Source: Hydrogeniiclostridium mannosilyticum (lineage in GTDB: Bacteria > Bacillota > Clostridia > Oscillospirales > Acutalibacteraceae). Taken from it: 64,000 bases of DNA. Of the stretch, positions 34,487-43,153 are shown piece by piece. The stretch spans positions 930,001-994,000 of the forward strand of contig NZ_QLYR01000001.1 in assembly GCF_003268275.1 (NCBI RefSeq), written 5' to 3'. The notes under the pieces are model-generated. The model saw nothing but the letters and a program-made list of their open reading frames with translations. It had not been told where the DNA came from and did not search any database. A program made the translations under genes and the position numbers. How positions within the stretch are numbered: position 1 is the stretch's first letter; each line of letters opens with the position of its first letter.

Positions 34487-34978
34487 GTGCGCAGGGAAGA
34501 ATTTGAACGCTACATAACGGAGAATCAGGAGCGGTTTTACCGGCTCTCTTTTAGCTATACACACAATCCGGATGCAGCGCTCGACATCGTTCAGGAGGCC
34601 GTTCTAAAGGGCATTGCCAAATTTTCCACCCTGCGGAACCCGCAGTATATGCAGACCTGGTTTTACCGCATCCTGGTAAATGAATGCGTGTCCTGGTACC
34701 GGCGCCACGGCAAGGTGCTACCAATGGAAACAGCCGTACTGGAGGAGCGGGGCCCAGGCACAATGGAGGACCCCCAGGCCGTACAAGCGGCGGTTATGGA
34801 CCTGCGCCACGCGCTGAAAGCCCTGGACCCCAAGCTTCGGGCCGTGGTCGAGCTTCGATTTTTTGAGGACATGAAGCTGGAGGAGATCGCAGCGATTATG
34901 CATATGAACCTGAGCACGGTAAAGTCGAGGCTTTATAAGGCGCTAAAGCTGCTGCGGCTTGATTTAGAGGAGGAGTAG
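34487..34978 (+). CDS. ECF sigma-70 family RNA polymerase sigma factor
   Basis: A 163-residue two-domain sigma factor. Region 2 reads FYRLSFSYTHNPDAALDIVQ and LRNPQYMQTWFYRILVNECV; region 4 reads LDPKLRAVVELRFFEDMKLE, IAAIMHMNLSTVKSRLYKAL. It resembles SigV-type factors. The start is GTG 34487 with GGAAGGGG 8 bases upstream. One base separates its stop from the next gene, which codes for its likely anti-sigma factor. Confidence 0.93.
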   Translation: MRREEFERYITENQERFYRLSFSYTHNPDAALDIVQEAVLKGIAKFSTLRNPQYMQTWFYRILVNECVSWYRRHGKVLPMETAVLEERGPGTMEDPQAVQAAVMDLRHALKALDPKLRAVVELRFFEDMKLEEIAAIMHMNLSTVKSRLYKALKLLRLDLEEE

Positions 34979-34979
34979 C

Positions 34980-35831
34980 ATGAAACCGGATTCAAAACAG
35001 CGGCTGCGGCAGGCCCGGAAATGCTATGAGGAAACGCCCGTGCCAGAGGCGCTCCCCTACCTGGTGCGTTCCTGCCTGCGTGAAAGGCCCCAAAAGACTA
35101 GATGGGCCCGCGTAATGGCGCCCGCCCTTGTGTGCTTATGCTTTTTATTCGTCACCCTGCTCAATTGCAGCGAGGTGTTTGCGCAGACGGTCTCTCAGGT
35201 GCCGCTCCTCGGCGAAGTGGCAAAAATCTTTACCTTTCGCTCCTATTCCGAGAAGGATCCGATGAAGAATATCGACGTGCGGGTACCCGCCCTCTCCCAA
35301 ACCGGAAACACAGCGCTTGAAAAACGCGTAAACCAGGAAATTCAGACAAAAATCGACGGCATCGTCGCCAAGGCCAAAACCCGTGCGCAGCAGGAGTGGG
35401 AGGCCTACCGTGCAACGGGCGGAAGCGCCGGGGACTTCATGCCGGTAATTGTCACCGTGGATTATTCCGTAAAATGCTCCAACCAACAAATTCTCTCGTT
35501 TGTGCTGGAAAGCACGGAGGTCCGTGCCAGCGCTTATACGCAGCTGTTCTGCTACAACATTGACATGGCAACCGGCAACGACCTGACTTTGCAGGATCTG
35601 CTTGGCGACGGCTACGAGGAACATGTCAACGCCTCCATCCGGCAGCAAATCGCGCGCCGGGAGGCCGCCAACCCGGACTTGGATTACTTTGAGGGCGAGA
35701 TGGGCTTTCAGGGGATCAAGCCGGACCAGAGCTTTTTTATCAATGACCGTGGGAACCCGGTGATCGTCTTTGAGAAATATGAGATCGCACCGGGCTCTAT
35801 GGGCATTCAGGAATTTGAGATTACGCCATGA
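34980..35831 (+). CDS. RsiV-like anti-sigma factor (DUF3298)
   Basis: A 283-residue protein. Residues ~1-40 are cytoplasmic and would bind the sigma factor; residues ~43-60 form a membrane helix (MAPALVCLCFLFVTLLNC); the rest is outside. The outer part carries DUF4163/DUF3298 features (ALEKRVNQEIQTKIDG; YNIDMATGNDLTLQDLLGDG; QSFFINDRGNPVIVFEKYE). In Bacillus subtilis RsiV senses lysozyme and is cleaved to free SigV. By analogy this pair may sense an envelope stress; the signal is not shown by the sequence. Confidence 0.85.
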   Translation: MKPDSKQRLRQARKCYEETPVPEALPYLVRSCLRERPQKTRWARVMAPALVCLCFLFVTLLNCSEVFAQTVSQVPLLGEVAKIFTFRSYSEKDPMKNIDVRVPALSQTGNTALEKRVNQEIQTKIDGIVAKAKTRAQQEWEAYRATGGSAGDFMPVIVTVDYSVKCSNQQILSFVLESTEVRASAYTQLFCYNIDMATGNDLTLQDLLGDGYEEHVNASIRQQIARREAANPDLDYFEGEMGFQGIKPDQSFFINDRGNPVIVFEKYEIAPGSMGIQEFEITP

Positions 35832-35938
35832 TGCCTTCTCCGCGATCCGGGCTTGCGGCCCCGATGTCAGCGCGCAGGCTCCGCCGGCACGGACTTTCGG
35901 AGAAGCCCTGTGCCCGTGACGGAGAAAATGATATACTC

Positions 35939-35975
35939 AGCGGGATGCCGGACGAGAGCGGTACCCGCTTTTTTA
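35939..35975 (+). terminator. Terminator after the sigma/anti-sigma pair
   Basis: AGCGGG-TGCCG pairs with CGGTA-CCCGCT and is followed by TTTTTTATTTT. Confidence 0.8.
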
Positions 35976-36045
35976 TTTTCCGCTGCATTTTTCACAGCGG
36001 GTCAGGCTTTGTGCCATTATGCGCCGAATGATAAAAGGAGGCCAA

Positions 36046-36465
36046 ATGAAAATTCACAACCCCGTCCGGTTTAAATTTCTGCTGCTGGCTCTCATCCTGC
36101 TTGTAACCTTTATCAGCTCACAGCTGATAAAGGCCGCAAGAACCGAGCAATACAAGGACTGGGCCCCGGCCCCCGGCAGCTTTTTAAAGCAGGAGCGCTT
36201 GAAGGATTTCCGCACCCGGGTTTACTACGCCTACACGGTAAACGGCAAAGACTATCGGGGAAGCGAAATTTACCACAGCTCAACCAGCAGCTGGCCGGAT
36301 GCCGGCGCCGCGGTAGCCGTGTGGTACGACCCCGAGGCCCCCGCGCGCTCCTCATACCATAAACCTGGTCCTGGCCTGGACCCCTACGCGCCCTATTTTT
36401 TAGCCCTTCCCATCTGCGCGGCGATCCTGCTGAAAAGCCCCAGGAGCAGGCCAGCGGCGGGTTAA
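36046..36465 (+). CDS. DUF3592-type membrane protein
   Basis: A 139-residue protein with an N-terminal membrane helix (FLLLALILLVTFISSQLI) and a second near the C-terminus (YFLALPICAAILLK). The central VYYAYTVNGKDYRGSEI and AAVAVWYDPEAPARS match DUF3592. Function unknown. The start ATG 36046 has AAGGAGG 4-5 bases upstream. Confidence 0.78.
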   Translation: MKIHNPVRFKFLLLALILLVTFISSQLIKAARTEQYKDWAPAPGSFLKQERLKDFRTRVYYAYTVNGKDYRGSEIYHSSTSSWPDAGAAVAVWYDPEAPARSSYHKPGPGLDPYAPYFLALPICAAILLKSPRSRPAAG

Positions 36466-36606
36466 CGCTGAAGAAATCCGTCAAATACAATTCCCTGCGG
36501 CCCGGCGTACTGATATGCCTGGCCGGATTTATTTTTATGCGTTTTCCTTTTTCGCAAACACCCGGCCCGTTTCAAACGTCTTAATAAGCAAAGGGAGGGT
36601 TGTAAT

Positions 36607-37074
36607 GTGTTGATCGACACAGCGTACCGCAAGTACAGCGGGCCAATGCTGCAAGCTATGATCCGTTTTTCCCGCGACGAGACAGCGGCAAACGACGCGG
36701 TTTCGCAGGCATTTACCCAGGCGCTGGTCAACCGCGCCATGCTGGAGGCCATGCCCGAACCGGCCATGAAGGCCTGGCTATATGCGGCGGCGCGCAATGC
36801 TTTGGTCGACATGAAGCGAAAAGAGGCGCGTCTCGTTTCGCTGGAGGGCTCCTCCCCGGCAGAAATCCCGTTCAACGACCCCAGCGACCGGATTCTGGCG
36901 GAGAGCATGCTCAGCCGTCTGCCCCCCGGGCTGCGGGCCCCTGTATACCTGAAATATTACCGGGGCTTCAATTCTGCTGAAATTGGGCAGGCCATGCATA
37001 TTCCCGCTTCCACCGCACGAACCAGGCTTCGGACCGCGTTGGGGCTCATGCGTGCAATGATGAAAGGAGACTAA
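36607..37074 (+). CDS. Divergent sigma-70 family factor
   Basis: A 155-residue protein with sigma region 2 (AMIRFSRDETAANDAVSQAF, then WLYAAARNALVDMKRKE) and region 4 (PPGLRAPVYLKYYRGFNSAE, then IPASTARTRLRTAL). The start is GTG 36607 with GGGAGGG 7 bases upstream. Its stop is two bases before the next gene, so the two are translationally coupled. No anti-sigma membrane protein follows; the unknown 413-residue protein takes that place. Confidence 0.83.
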   Translation: MLIDTAYRKYSGPMLQAMIRFSRDETAANDAVSQAFTQALVNRAMLEAMPEPAMKAWLYAAARNALVDMKRKEARLVSLEGSSPAEIPFNDPSDRILAESMLSRLPPGLRAPVYLKYYRGFNSAEIGQAMHIPASTARTRLRTALGLMRAMMKGD

Positions 37075-37076
37075 CC

Positions 37077-38318
37077 ATGTTTGAACAGCTTTTACAGCAA
37101 AACCGCCTTAATATCAGCTGCGAGGTCGCCTGTATGGTACGCGACCATGCAAATTTTCTGGATCAATACGAAAGCATCAACCTCGCCTGCGGTGCCTACA
37201 TTGCCTCCAGCGCCGTTAACGCAAAGCTGCTGACCAAGGGCGCGAATATCAGCTGTGGAAATTCCATCATTACGGATTTTCAAGGAGAATTTGTGCAGAT
37301 GCCGGGCGGTACGTTTGAGGACGGCGCGGATTTCAGCGGCAAATTCCTGATTGTAACAGGCGACGTCATCCTCAAGGGCAACGGCATCCATATCTTCGAA
37401 AACGCGGAGAGCGTTGTTGTAACCGGCACGGTCTATTACCCCGCTTCCTGCAGCCAGGATCCGCTGGCCCGCGTCAATGGGGGCAAGCGGCCTTATCCAG
37501 ACAGCTCCGTCATCCTCCTGGGGGATCACACCCCCGGCGGGATCCTGGCTGAAACGCCGGAACAGGAGCGGCAGGTCTGGGTTGCCGGCGAGGTGTCCGC
37601 CTTTGAGGAAGACGACTTAAAGCAAGCGGTGAAGCGCGGCCTGCACATTGCCTGCGACCGCCTCTTTATGCCCGAGGGCCTCCACGGCCGGTATGCCGCT
37701 TTGTTTGAGACCCCATGCTGTACGCTGGTTCCGGATGGCTACACCGTGACGGGCCCGCTTACCCTGAACGAGGCCACGTCGGTGCTGTATGGCAAAAAAC
37801 TCTATGTGCGCGGCTCGCTGCTGATTGAAAAGAAGGACGCCCGGTACCTCGATGAATTTGAGTCCATCCTGGTCAAGGGCTGCGCCAGCATGCCATCCGC
37901 CTGCGCCAAGGCCTTTAAGGCGGTAGGCGAAGCAGACAGCTACCAGATCTATGAGGGGCGTCTTTACCAAATCAACGGCTGGGAGCTGTTCTCCCACGAC
38001 CGCCTCAAGACCATGGCCAGCAGCGGCGACAAGATCACCCTGACCGTCAACGGCTTTGCCATCTTCGCCGGGGATGTCACCGCGGAGGACATGGAGGCCA
38101 TCGCCTCGCTGAGCTGCAACGGTTTTTTGGTGATGCCCGGCGTGGCGCAGGGAGCCATCTCCCAGCGTATGGGAGCCGTCAACGGCTTTATTGTGGATGC
38201 GGAGGGAATCGAGCAGATGACCGGCCTGACGCTGCAGGACTTGCTGCGGCAGATCGCCGGCAGTTCCCAGCCGGACAACGGCGGCAACATCTGCACCGAG
38301 GTTTACATGATGAGCTAA
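37077..38318 (+). CDS. Unknown 413-residue protein coupled to a sigma factor
   Basis: I do not recognise a family. It has no signal peptide or membrane segment. The sequence is rich in short beta-strand repeats such as NISCEVACMVRDHANF, LIVTGDVILKGNG, SVVVTGTVYYPA, VWVAGEVSAF, KLYVRGSLLIEK and ITLTVNGFAIFAGDV, reminiscent of bactofilin-like or other right-handed beta-helix proteins. Cys residues are frequent (ISCEVAC, LACG, ISCG, ETPCCT, KGCASMPSAC). The start ATG 37077 has GGAG 9 bases upstream, inside the end of the sigma gene. The close coupling suggests it acts on or with that sigma factor, possibly as a soluble sensor. This is inference. Confidence 0.75.
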   Translation: MFEQLLQQNRLNISCEVACMVRDHANFLDQYESINLACGAYIASSAVNAKLLTKGANISCGNSIITDFQGEFVQMPGGTFEDGADFSGKFLIVTGDVILKGNGIHIFENAESVVVTGTVYYPASCSQDPLARVNGGKRPYPDSSVILLGDHTPGGILAETPEQERQVWVAGEVSAFEEDDLKQAVKRGLHIACDRLFMPEGLHGRYAALFETPCCTLVPDGYTVTGPLTLNEATSVLYGKKLYVRGSLLIEKKDARYLDEFESILVKGCASMPSACAKAFKAVGEADSYQIYEGRLYQINGWELFSHDRLKTMASSGDKITLTVNGFAIFAGDVTAEDMEAIASLSCNGFLVMPGVAQGAISQRMGAVNGFIVDAEGIEQMTGLTLQDLLRQIAGSSQPDNGGNICTEVYMMS

Positions 38319-38366
38319 CACAGCCGCACAGGAGCCCCGGCCGCGGCCGGAGCAGCGGCTATAAAA

Positions 38367-38417
38367 GCAGCCCGTACCCGGAAATTGCCAGAAGCGATTT
38401 TTCCGGGTACGGGCTGT
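38367..38417. terminator. Long perfect hairpin
   Basis: CAGCCCGTACCCGGAAA (38368-38384) pairs with TTTCCGGGTACGGGCTG (38400-38416), at least 17 bp. On the minus strand it is followed by CTTTTATAG, so it may end the truncated radical SAM fragment, and it may also end the 37077 gene. Confidence 0.65.
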
Positions 38418-38471
38418 CTTGCGCAAAAATGTGCGCGGCGCGCGGAGGGTAGGCAAGGCTTTCAATTTCCC

Positions 38472-39116
38472 CTATTTCTTTTTTGCCGAGGGGATGATCT
38501 CCTCGTGAAAAAAGTAATTGACGACAATGGGCGGTTCCTCAAACGGACGCTTTACCGAATCGTCATTGCGAACATAGAGCAGGCCCTCTTCCCTGGTAAA
38601 ACGCCGCATTTCTTCATCCAGCATGGCCCAATAGCTGCGGTCGCCCTTCTTGTAAACGGCCTCATAAAGCGGTGCAAGCCCGGTATATTTTTCCGCAATA
38701 TAGTCTAATATTACCGTCTTGTAGCCGCCCCGAAGATTTAAATTTTCAAGCCACACCAGGTTGCAATGGCTTTTCGCTTTTCTAATAATAGCCGGAACGT
38801 CTGTAATACCGGGGAAAATCGGAGAAATAAAGCAGGTTGTCCGCACGCCTGCGTCGTGAAATGCTTCCATCGCCGCCAGACGCCGTTCAATACTGACAGC
38901 TTCGTCCATATCCTTCTGAAATTGTTCATCCAGCGTGTTCACCGACCAGGATACCCGGGCGTTCGGAAAGCTTCTGATTAGCTCCAGATCGCGCAGAATA
39001 AGGTCTGACTTTGTGGCAATGCTGACCGTGCAGCCGCTGCCCTGCATTTGCTCCAGCAGCGCCCTTGTGCGCCTGTATTTTTCTTCCAGCGGTTGATACG
39101 GAATGGATCTCGCCGG
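38472..39116 (-). pseudogene. Radical SAM protein (spore photoproduct lyase-like), 5'-truncated
   Basis: The open frame holds the C-terminal two thirds of an SPL-type radical SAM protein: PYQPLEEKYRRTRALLEQM, SIATKSDLILRDLELI, VSWSVNTLDEQFQKDMDE, TCFISPIFPGITDVPAI, then FFHEEIIPSAKKK at a normal end. The N-terminal part with CxxxCxxC is missing; the frame closes at a TAG (39117-39119) just before PYQPLEE, where the family normally has GTxTDPYQPLE. So it cannot bind the cluster and is probably dead. It abuts another truncated gene, which suggests a deletion junction near 39.1 kb. Confidence 0.78.
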
Positions 39117-39188
39117 CTATGGAGCTGTTTCTCCGGCTGCTTCACGCCGGAAAAAACGTATATTCTATTTAAAAGCCAGGGGGAGCTT

Positions 39189-39416
39189 ATGAAAATTATT
39201 AAATATCAAGACAAGTATAAAAACGCGTTCATTCAGTTAAATTTAGCCTGGATCGAACGCTTCTACAGGGTGGAAGAATCCGACATAAACATGCTTGAGC
39301 ACATCGACGATCATATTCAAAATGGAGCAATGGTATACCTTTTACATAAGCCTGTTTCTTGGGACATAAACGCCAGAAACGGGTTTTTTTATCCTCATTC
39401 AAGCCATAAAACATGA
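39189..39416 (+). pseudogene. GNAT acetyltransferase, 3'-truncated fragment
   Basis: A 75-residue frame that begins like a GNAT enzyme (MKIIKYQDKYKNAFIQLNLA, then WIERFYRVEESDINMLEHID). It carries GGGGGAG 2-5 bases before ATG 39189, but it loses the family pattern after DHIQNGAMVY and stops before the acetyl-CoA-binding motif. So only the first ~50 residues are genuine. It lies beside another truncated gene. Confidence 0.65.
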
Positions 39417-39867
39417 AATATCACCAATTTTTATTGTGATTATAAGCATACGTATTACCAAAGTATAAAGCTTTTTAGCAATAGCAGAATGTTAGGCCTT
39501 TAGGCCGCAAATTTTCGGATCATTCGGCGTTATTGCTATTTATCCAGCATTGTTTTTATTATTTGGCCGGTTTTAGTAAGATTTATATTGCTATTTCACA
39601 AAATGATTGTTTATTATTTTATCGGCTTATTCCATAGAAGTCAAGGCTTGTCGCATATTTTCACAAAAAAGAGCACAATCCTGCCTTTTGCATAGTTTTT
39701 ACAGCGCAGGGCTATGCTTTGGGGCAGATCGTATTGACACAGGAAAAGACACGGTTTATGATAGAAAAAGAATCGCCCCCCTGAAATTTGCGGGTGATTT
39801 TTATATACAAGACGGTTAGTTATAACTAACTAGTTAAAAAAGAAGCATGAAAAGGAGTTGGTTTATA
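39417..39867. other. AT-rich gap with a 16-bp palindrome
   Basis: About 450 bases clearly richer in A and T than the neighbours, with no gene I can support. The only clear element is the palindrome at 39815-39830. The composition change and flanking debris suggest inserted or decayed foreign DNA. Confidence 0.45.
39815..39830. promoter_or_regulatory. Candidate iron/metal operator (DtxR-like)
   Basis: GTTAGTTATAACTAAC is a perfect 16-bp palindrome ~38 bases before the HMA protein start. It resembles sites of DtxR/MntR-type regulators (TTAG...CTAA), often found before ferrous-iron transport genes in Clostridia. A related but imperfect copy lies at 45175-45191. Confidence 0.5.
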
Positions 39868-40260
39868 ATGGGTATCGCCGCCATAATTTGTATATTCGTT
39901 ATGATTGTGGTATTTTCCGTTCGGAGATATGCCAAAAAGCTGGTTTCGAGCTGCTGTGGGGGAGAAGATGGATTGCTCAAAGGAGCCCCGGGCGGCAGAG
40001 CAAAAGGTTACCCTTTTTTAAAGCTTTTAGAGATTGACGGAATGACCTGCATCCATCGTGCGCGGCGCCTTGAGCATGCCCTGAACGAGCTGGACGGCGT
40101 GCGAGCTGAGGTGGATCTGAGCAAGGGAACAGCGGCAATTTATATGCAGGAGAGGCTTCCAGATGCCGCGCTGCGGGCCGCTGTTTGCCGGGCAGGCTGC
40201 ACGGTGGTTGGCGCCGGTGCAGACGTACCCGCGGCGAAAACCGGAGAAGAAGGCACCTGA
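39868..40260 (+). CDS. HMA-domain membrane protein with altered metal motif
   Basis: A 130-residue protein. Residues ~2-19 are a membrane helix (GIAAIICIFVMIVVFSV), followed by SSCCGG, then a heavy-metal-associated domain (LLEIDGMTCIHRARRLEHAL; ELDGVRAEVDL). The usual GMTCxxC has its second Cys replaced by Arg64 (CIHR), so metal binding by the pair is doubtful; only Cys61 remains. It ends with CTVVGAGA. ATG 39868 has AAGGAG 10 bases upstream; an in-frame ATG at 39847 is less likely. The palindrome upstream suggests metal control. Confidence 0.8.
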   Translation: MGIAAIICIFVMIVVFSVRRYAKKLVSSCCGGEDGLLKGAPGGRAKGYPFLKLLEIDGMTCIHRARRLEHALNELDGVRAEVDLSKGTAAIYMQERLPDAALRAAVCRAGCTVVGAGADVPAAKTGEEGT

Positions 40261-40462
40261 GGAACCCGTACGCCCGGACAAGGCCGGGCTATTCACACCA
40301 ACGCCGGCAGAATATGGCGCTTCGGCTTGGAATATTTACGATTTTACGGCTTTAAATAATTTTTTTTGCGGTGCCCTATAATTCGACAAAATTACCAAAA
40401 AATGAAAGCTATAATAAATTACGAAGTGAATAAAATTCACAAATTATAGGGGGTATTGAGCC

Positions 40463-40708
40463 ATGAATTTAAATATTCTGGAAAAAGATTTAAAACGGCT
40501 GCGTGTCAGTGTTGGCCTCACCCGTGCAAAAATGGCGGAGCGGCTTGGCATCAGCAAGAAAGTCTACACTTATTACGAAAACGAAAGGTCTGTTATGCCC
40601 ATACCGGTTATTTGGCGGGTTAATCAGTTGTTTGGCGACTTCCTGCCTGCCTTGGAAAAAAAGCAGGCGGAAATACTTTGTGCCCCGGGGCTGAAGGCTG
40701 CTCGCTAG
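40463..40708 (+). CDS. XRE family helix-turn-helix protein
   Basis: An 81-residue DNA-binding protein. The HTH reads DLKRLRVSVGLTRAKMAERL, GISKKVYTYYENERSVMPIP, with the family Y-YENER pattern. It has no ligand domain. ATG 40463 has AGGGGG about 13 bases upstream. It may be a leftover control gene of a mobile element, since it lies in an AT-rich region of debris. Its target is unknown. Confidence 0.85.
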   Translation: MNLNILEKDLKRLRVSVGLTRAKMAERLGISKKVYTYYENERSVMPIPVIWRVNQLFGDFLPALEKKQAEILCAPGLKAAR

Positions 40709-40813
40709 GCTGGATAGGCTGGCAGGGGTGTGCGAGGAACCTTTTATGAGCGCGGGGTTTATGCGCTCCTTTCCGCCTTTATATTGTAACGCGGTTTACT
40801 GGAACAAGAGGAC

Positions 40814-40857
40814 AAAAGCAGAAGGATGTGCCAAAAAAGGCACATCCTTCTGCTTTT
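40814..40857. terminator. Bidirectional terminator
   Basis: AAAAGCAGAAGGATGTGCC and its exact complement GGCACATCCTTCTGCTTTT, 19 bp with a 6-base A loop. Confidence 0.9.
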
Positions 40858-40885
40858 AACATGGTGAATATAATAAACGAAATGA

Positions 40886-41992
40886 TCACGCCAACGCCTT
40901 TCGGACAGCCTCCAGGTAACCGTAGCCGTACAGGTCGTCCGGCTGCAGGTAGCTGGTCTCCGTCCACTCGTTCCAGCTGTTCAGCGTAATCAGCGGAGTC
41001 CGGCCCGGATGCGCGTCCACATAGGCGCGCGCCATGCGAACGGCCTCTTCTACGGCATCCGGGGTATTGTTTTTGACGACGCCGGGGCGAAACTCCATGA
41101 AGCGGGGATTGTTGTCCCAGCCCACGGAGATGTGCGGGTAGTAGGGAACCGGGGACCGTTCGTCAATCATGGCCCATTCCTTTTGCACATCCCGCAGGAT
41201 CTCCCGGTAATCACGGTCGATATTGGCGAAATGTGCAAACTGGTAATGGGTGATGCTGTCAAAGCCCAGTGATGAGATGACCTCCCACGGGGACAGGGAA
41301 TGGTCGCCGCCGTCCACGCCGCTCAGGTTGACCGCGTTGTTCGACCAGAAGATAAGCTGTAGGTGCAGGCCGGGAAAGCCCGCTCGGACCGTCTGCTCGC
41401 GGAACCAGTCCAGTGCGCGGCGGGTGTTTTCGACCCCGCCCAGGCCGCGGATCAGGTTGGCGGCATCATAGACGGCATAAACCGGCTTGCCATCAATTTT
41501 ATAATAAGAGGGCTGGGAGAAATAGCGGCCAATGGTGCGCAGCGCGATCTGCTCAAAGCTGCTGCGGTCCACCGCGCCGTCCCAGATTTCGCAGTCCTGC
41601 AGGCTCGAATTGCGGATATCCCACGTATAGTTGACGCTGTGGTTTGCCCACATCAGGTAGAATTTTACCCGGTCGTTATTCCTGGCCTTAAGATAGCCGT
41701 TGTTGAGGCACTGCTCCAGAAACGGGCGGTTTTCATACCAGTACCAGTCGTAAATAAAGACATTGACGCCGTGGTCGGCGGCGGCGGCGATCTGGCCCTC
41801 CATCACATAGGGGTCCGCCTCGTTGACATAGCCCCACAGCGGCTTTCTGGGCCAGTTGTGCCCCGGGTATTTGGAAACCGAATTTTTAACGGACTGCCAT
41901 TCGCCAATCCCCTCAGGCCAGAAAATTTTTGTGCGGGGCTCGTCGCCCGTATAGGCCGGCCAGATATAGGCGGCTACATCATAATTGCTCAT
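40886..41992 (-). CDS. GH99-like / WbsX-type glycosidase
   Basis: A 368-residue cytoplasmic protein. DVAAYIWPAYTGDEPRTKIF, GVNVFIYDWYWYENRPFLE, KFYLMWANHSVNYTW, HLQLIFWSNNAVN and PLITLNSWNEWTETSYL match the WbsX/glycoside-hydrolase 99-like family, with the conserved NxWNEW motif. Related GH99 enzymes cut internal alpha-mannosidic bonds of N-glycans or mannan; WbsX members occur in O-antigen loci. The start ATG 41992 has AAGGAG 9 bases upstream. Its own promoter is at 42055-42083. Substrate not settled. Confidence 0.83.
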   Translation of the reverse strand: MSNYDVAAYIWPAYTGDEPRTKIFWPEGIGEWQSVKNSVSKYPGHNWPRKPLWGYVNEADPYVMEGQIAAAADHGVNVFIYDWYWYENRPFLEQCLNNGYLKARNNDRVKFYLMWANHSVNYTWDIRNSSLQDCEIWDGAVDRSSFEQIALRTIGRYFSQPSYYKIDGKPVYAVYDAANLIRGLGGVENTRRALDWFREQTVRAGFPGLHLQLIFWSNNAVNLSGVDGGDHSLSPWEVISSLGFDSITHYQFAHFANIDRDYREILRDVQKEWAMIDERSPVPYYPHISVGWDNNPRFMEFRPGVVKNNTPDAVEEAVRMARAYVDAHPGRTPLITLNSWNEWTETSYLQPDDLYGYGYLEAVRKALA

Positions 41993-42054
41993 TGACGGCA
42001 ACTCCTTTTTAACGGCGGACAGCACAGCCGCCGCTTTCTTTTTGATTCAGGCCT

Positions 42055-42083
42055 ATTATAGCAGGGAACCCCGCGCTTTTCAA
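42055..42083 (-). promoter_or_regulatory. Promoter of the GH99-like gene
   Basis: On the minus strand TTGAAA (42083-42078), a 17-base spacer and TATAAT (42060-42055). Confidence 0.75.
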
Positions 42084-42176
42084 GAAAAGGAAGCGGGTAA
42101 ACAATAAAAAACGGGCGCCCCAATCCGCCCCTGCGGGCAGTATTGGCAATTGCCGGCAGCGCAAGGAGAAAACAGG

Positions 42177-42229
42177 TTGCCGCCGTATGGCCGGTGTGCT
42201 ATAATGGCAGCAAACCGAAGGCTTGTTGC
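42177..42229 (+). promoter_or_regulatory. Promoter with palindrome directly after the -10 box (copy 3)
   Basis: TTGCCG (42177-42182), a 17-base spacer, TATAAT (42200-42205), then GGCAGCAAACC - GAA - GGCTTGTTGC (42206-42229) with one mismatch and one wobble pair. Same layout as at 6240 and 32570. Confidence 0.55.
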
Positions 42230-42312
42230 AGGGCGCGCCTTGCTGCGAAAGTAAGACGGCGGCGGATAATATTCTGAAAGAATGGGGGGACCCAGCAATG
42301 GAGGAAAATAGA

Positions 42313-42900
42313 ATGAATACGCCCACATTGGAGACGGAGCGCTTGATTTTAAGAAAATTTACGGAAGATGACCTGGAGGCTCTTTATCAAATATACAGCG
42401 ACGAGGAGGTGAACCGCTTCCTGCCATGGTTCCCGTTGAAGAGCATGGATGAGGCAAGGACGTTTTTTGAAGAACGGTATGCGGCAACATACACGCAGCC
42501 ACAGGCCTATGCCTATGCCATCTGCCTGAAAAAGGACAATTACCCGGTAGGCTATATCAAGGCCGATATGGAGGAGCACCACGATTTTGGCTACGGCCTG
42601 CGGAAAGAACTCTGGCATCAGGGCATTGTCACGGAGGCCGGGAGGGCGGTTGTAGCGCAGGTTAAAAAGGACGGGCTTCCCTATATTACAGCCACCCATG
42701 ACAGGAATAACCCCCACAGCGGCGGCGTAATGAGAAATATTGGTATGCGCTATTGCTATTCCTATGAGGAACGGTGGCAGCCCAAGGATTTCTTAGTCAC
42801 CTTTAGAATGTATCAATTAAATCTTGACGGAGACGAAGAACGGGTATACCAAAAGTATTGGCAGGCTTCGGCCGTCCATTTTATTGAAACAGATTTATAA
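42313..42900 (+). CDS. GNAT family N-acetyltransferase (RimJ/RimL-like)
   Basis: A 195-residue GNAT. PTLETERLILRKFTEDDLEA is the standard RimJ/RimL opening; AYAICLKKDNYPVGYIKAD is the beta-hairpin; FGYGLRKELWHQGIVTEAG matches the family G..L...W.G.GI.TEA acetyl-CoA loop. ATG 42313 was chosen because GGAGG is 8 bases upstream; ATG 42298 is an alternative. It is read from the palindrome promoter at 42177. The acceptor amine is unknown. Confidence 0.88.
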   Translation: MNTPTLETERLILRKFTEDDLEALYQIYSDEEVNRFLPWFPLKSMDEARTFFEERYAATYTQPQAYAYAICLKKDNYPVGYIKADMEEHHDFGYGLRKELWHQGIVTEAGRAVVAQVKKDGLPYITATHDRNNPHSGGVMRNIGMRYCYSYEERWQPKDFLVTFRMYQLNLDGDEERVYQKYWQASAVHFIETDL

Positions 42901-43063
42901 GGGCTCCTATAACGGCAGGGCTTCGCGCGTGCGCCCCGCCGCCGGAGGCTCAAGGCGGGAGGGCCCCGAAACGGGCGTCCGCCTGTTTTTTTGCGCCGGA
43001 GGATGCTTTTGCCGCAGCAGATAAAAATGAACAGGATTTTTCGTGAATATCGCCTCTCATCTC

Positions 43064-43092
43064 TTGCTAATAACCGTAAAATATTTTATAAT
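43064..43092 (+). promoter_or_regulatory. Promoter of the scaffold/GGGtGRT operon
   Basis: TTGCTA, a 17-base spacer and TATAAT, about 60 bases before the first gene. Confidence 0.75.
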
Positions 43093-43153
43093 AAAGTAGA
43101 TTGCCACACAAAGTCTGAAAGTCAAGGATCAAAAAATCGAAAGGAGTACCGTT

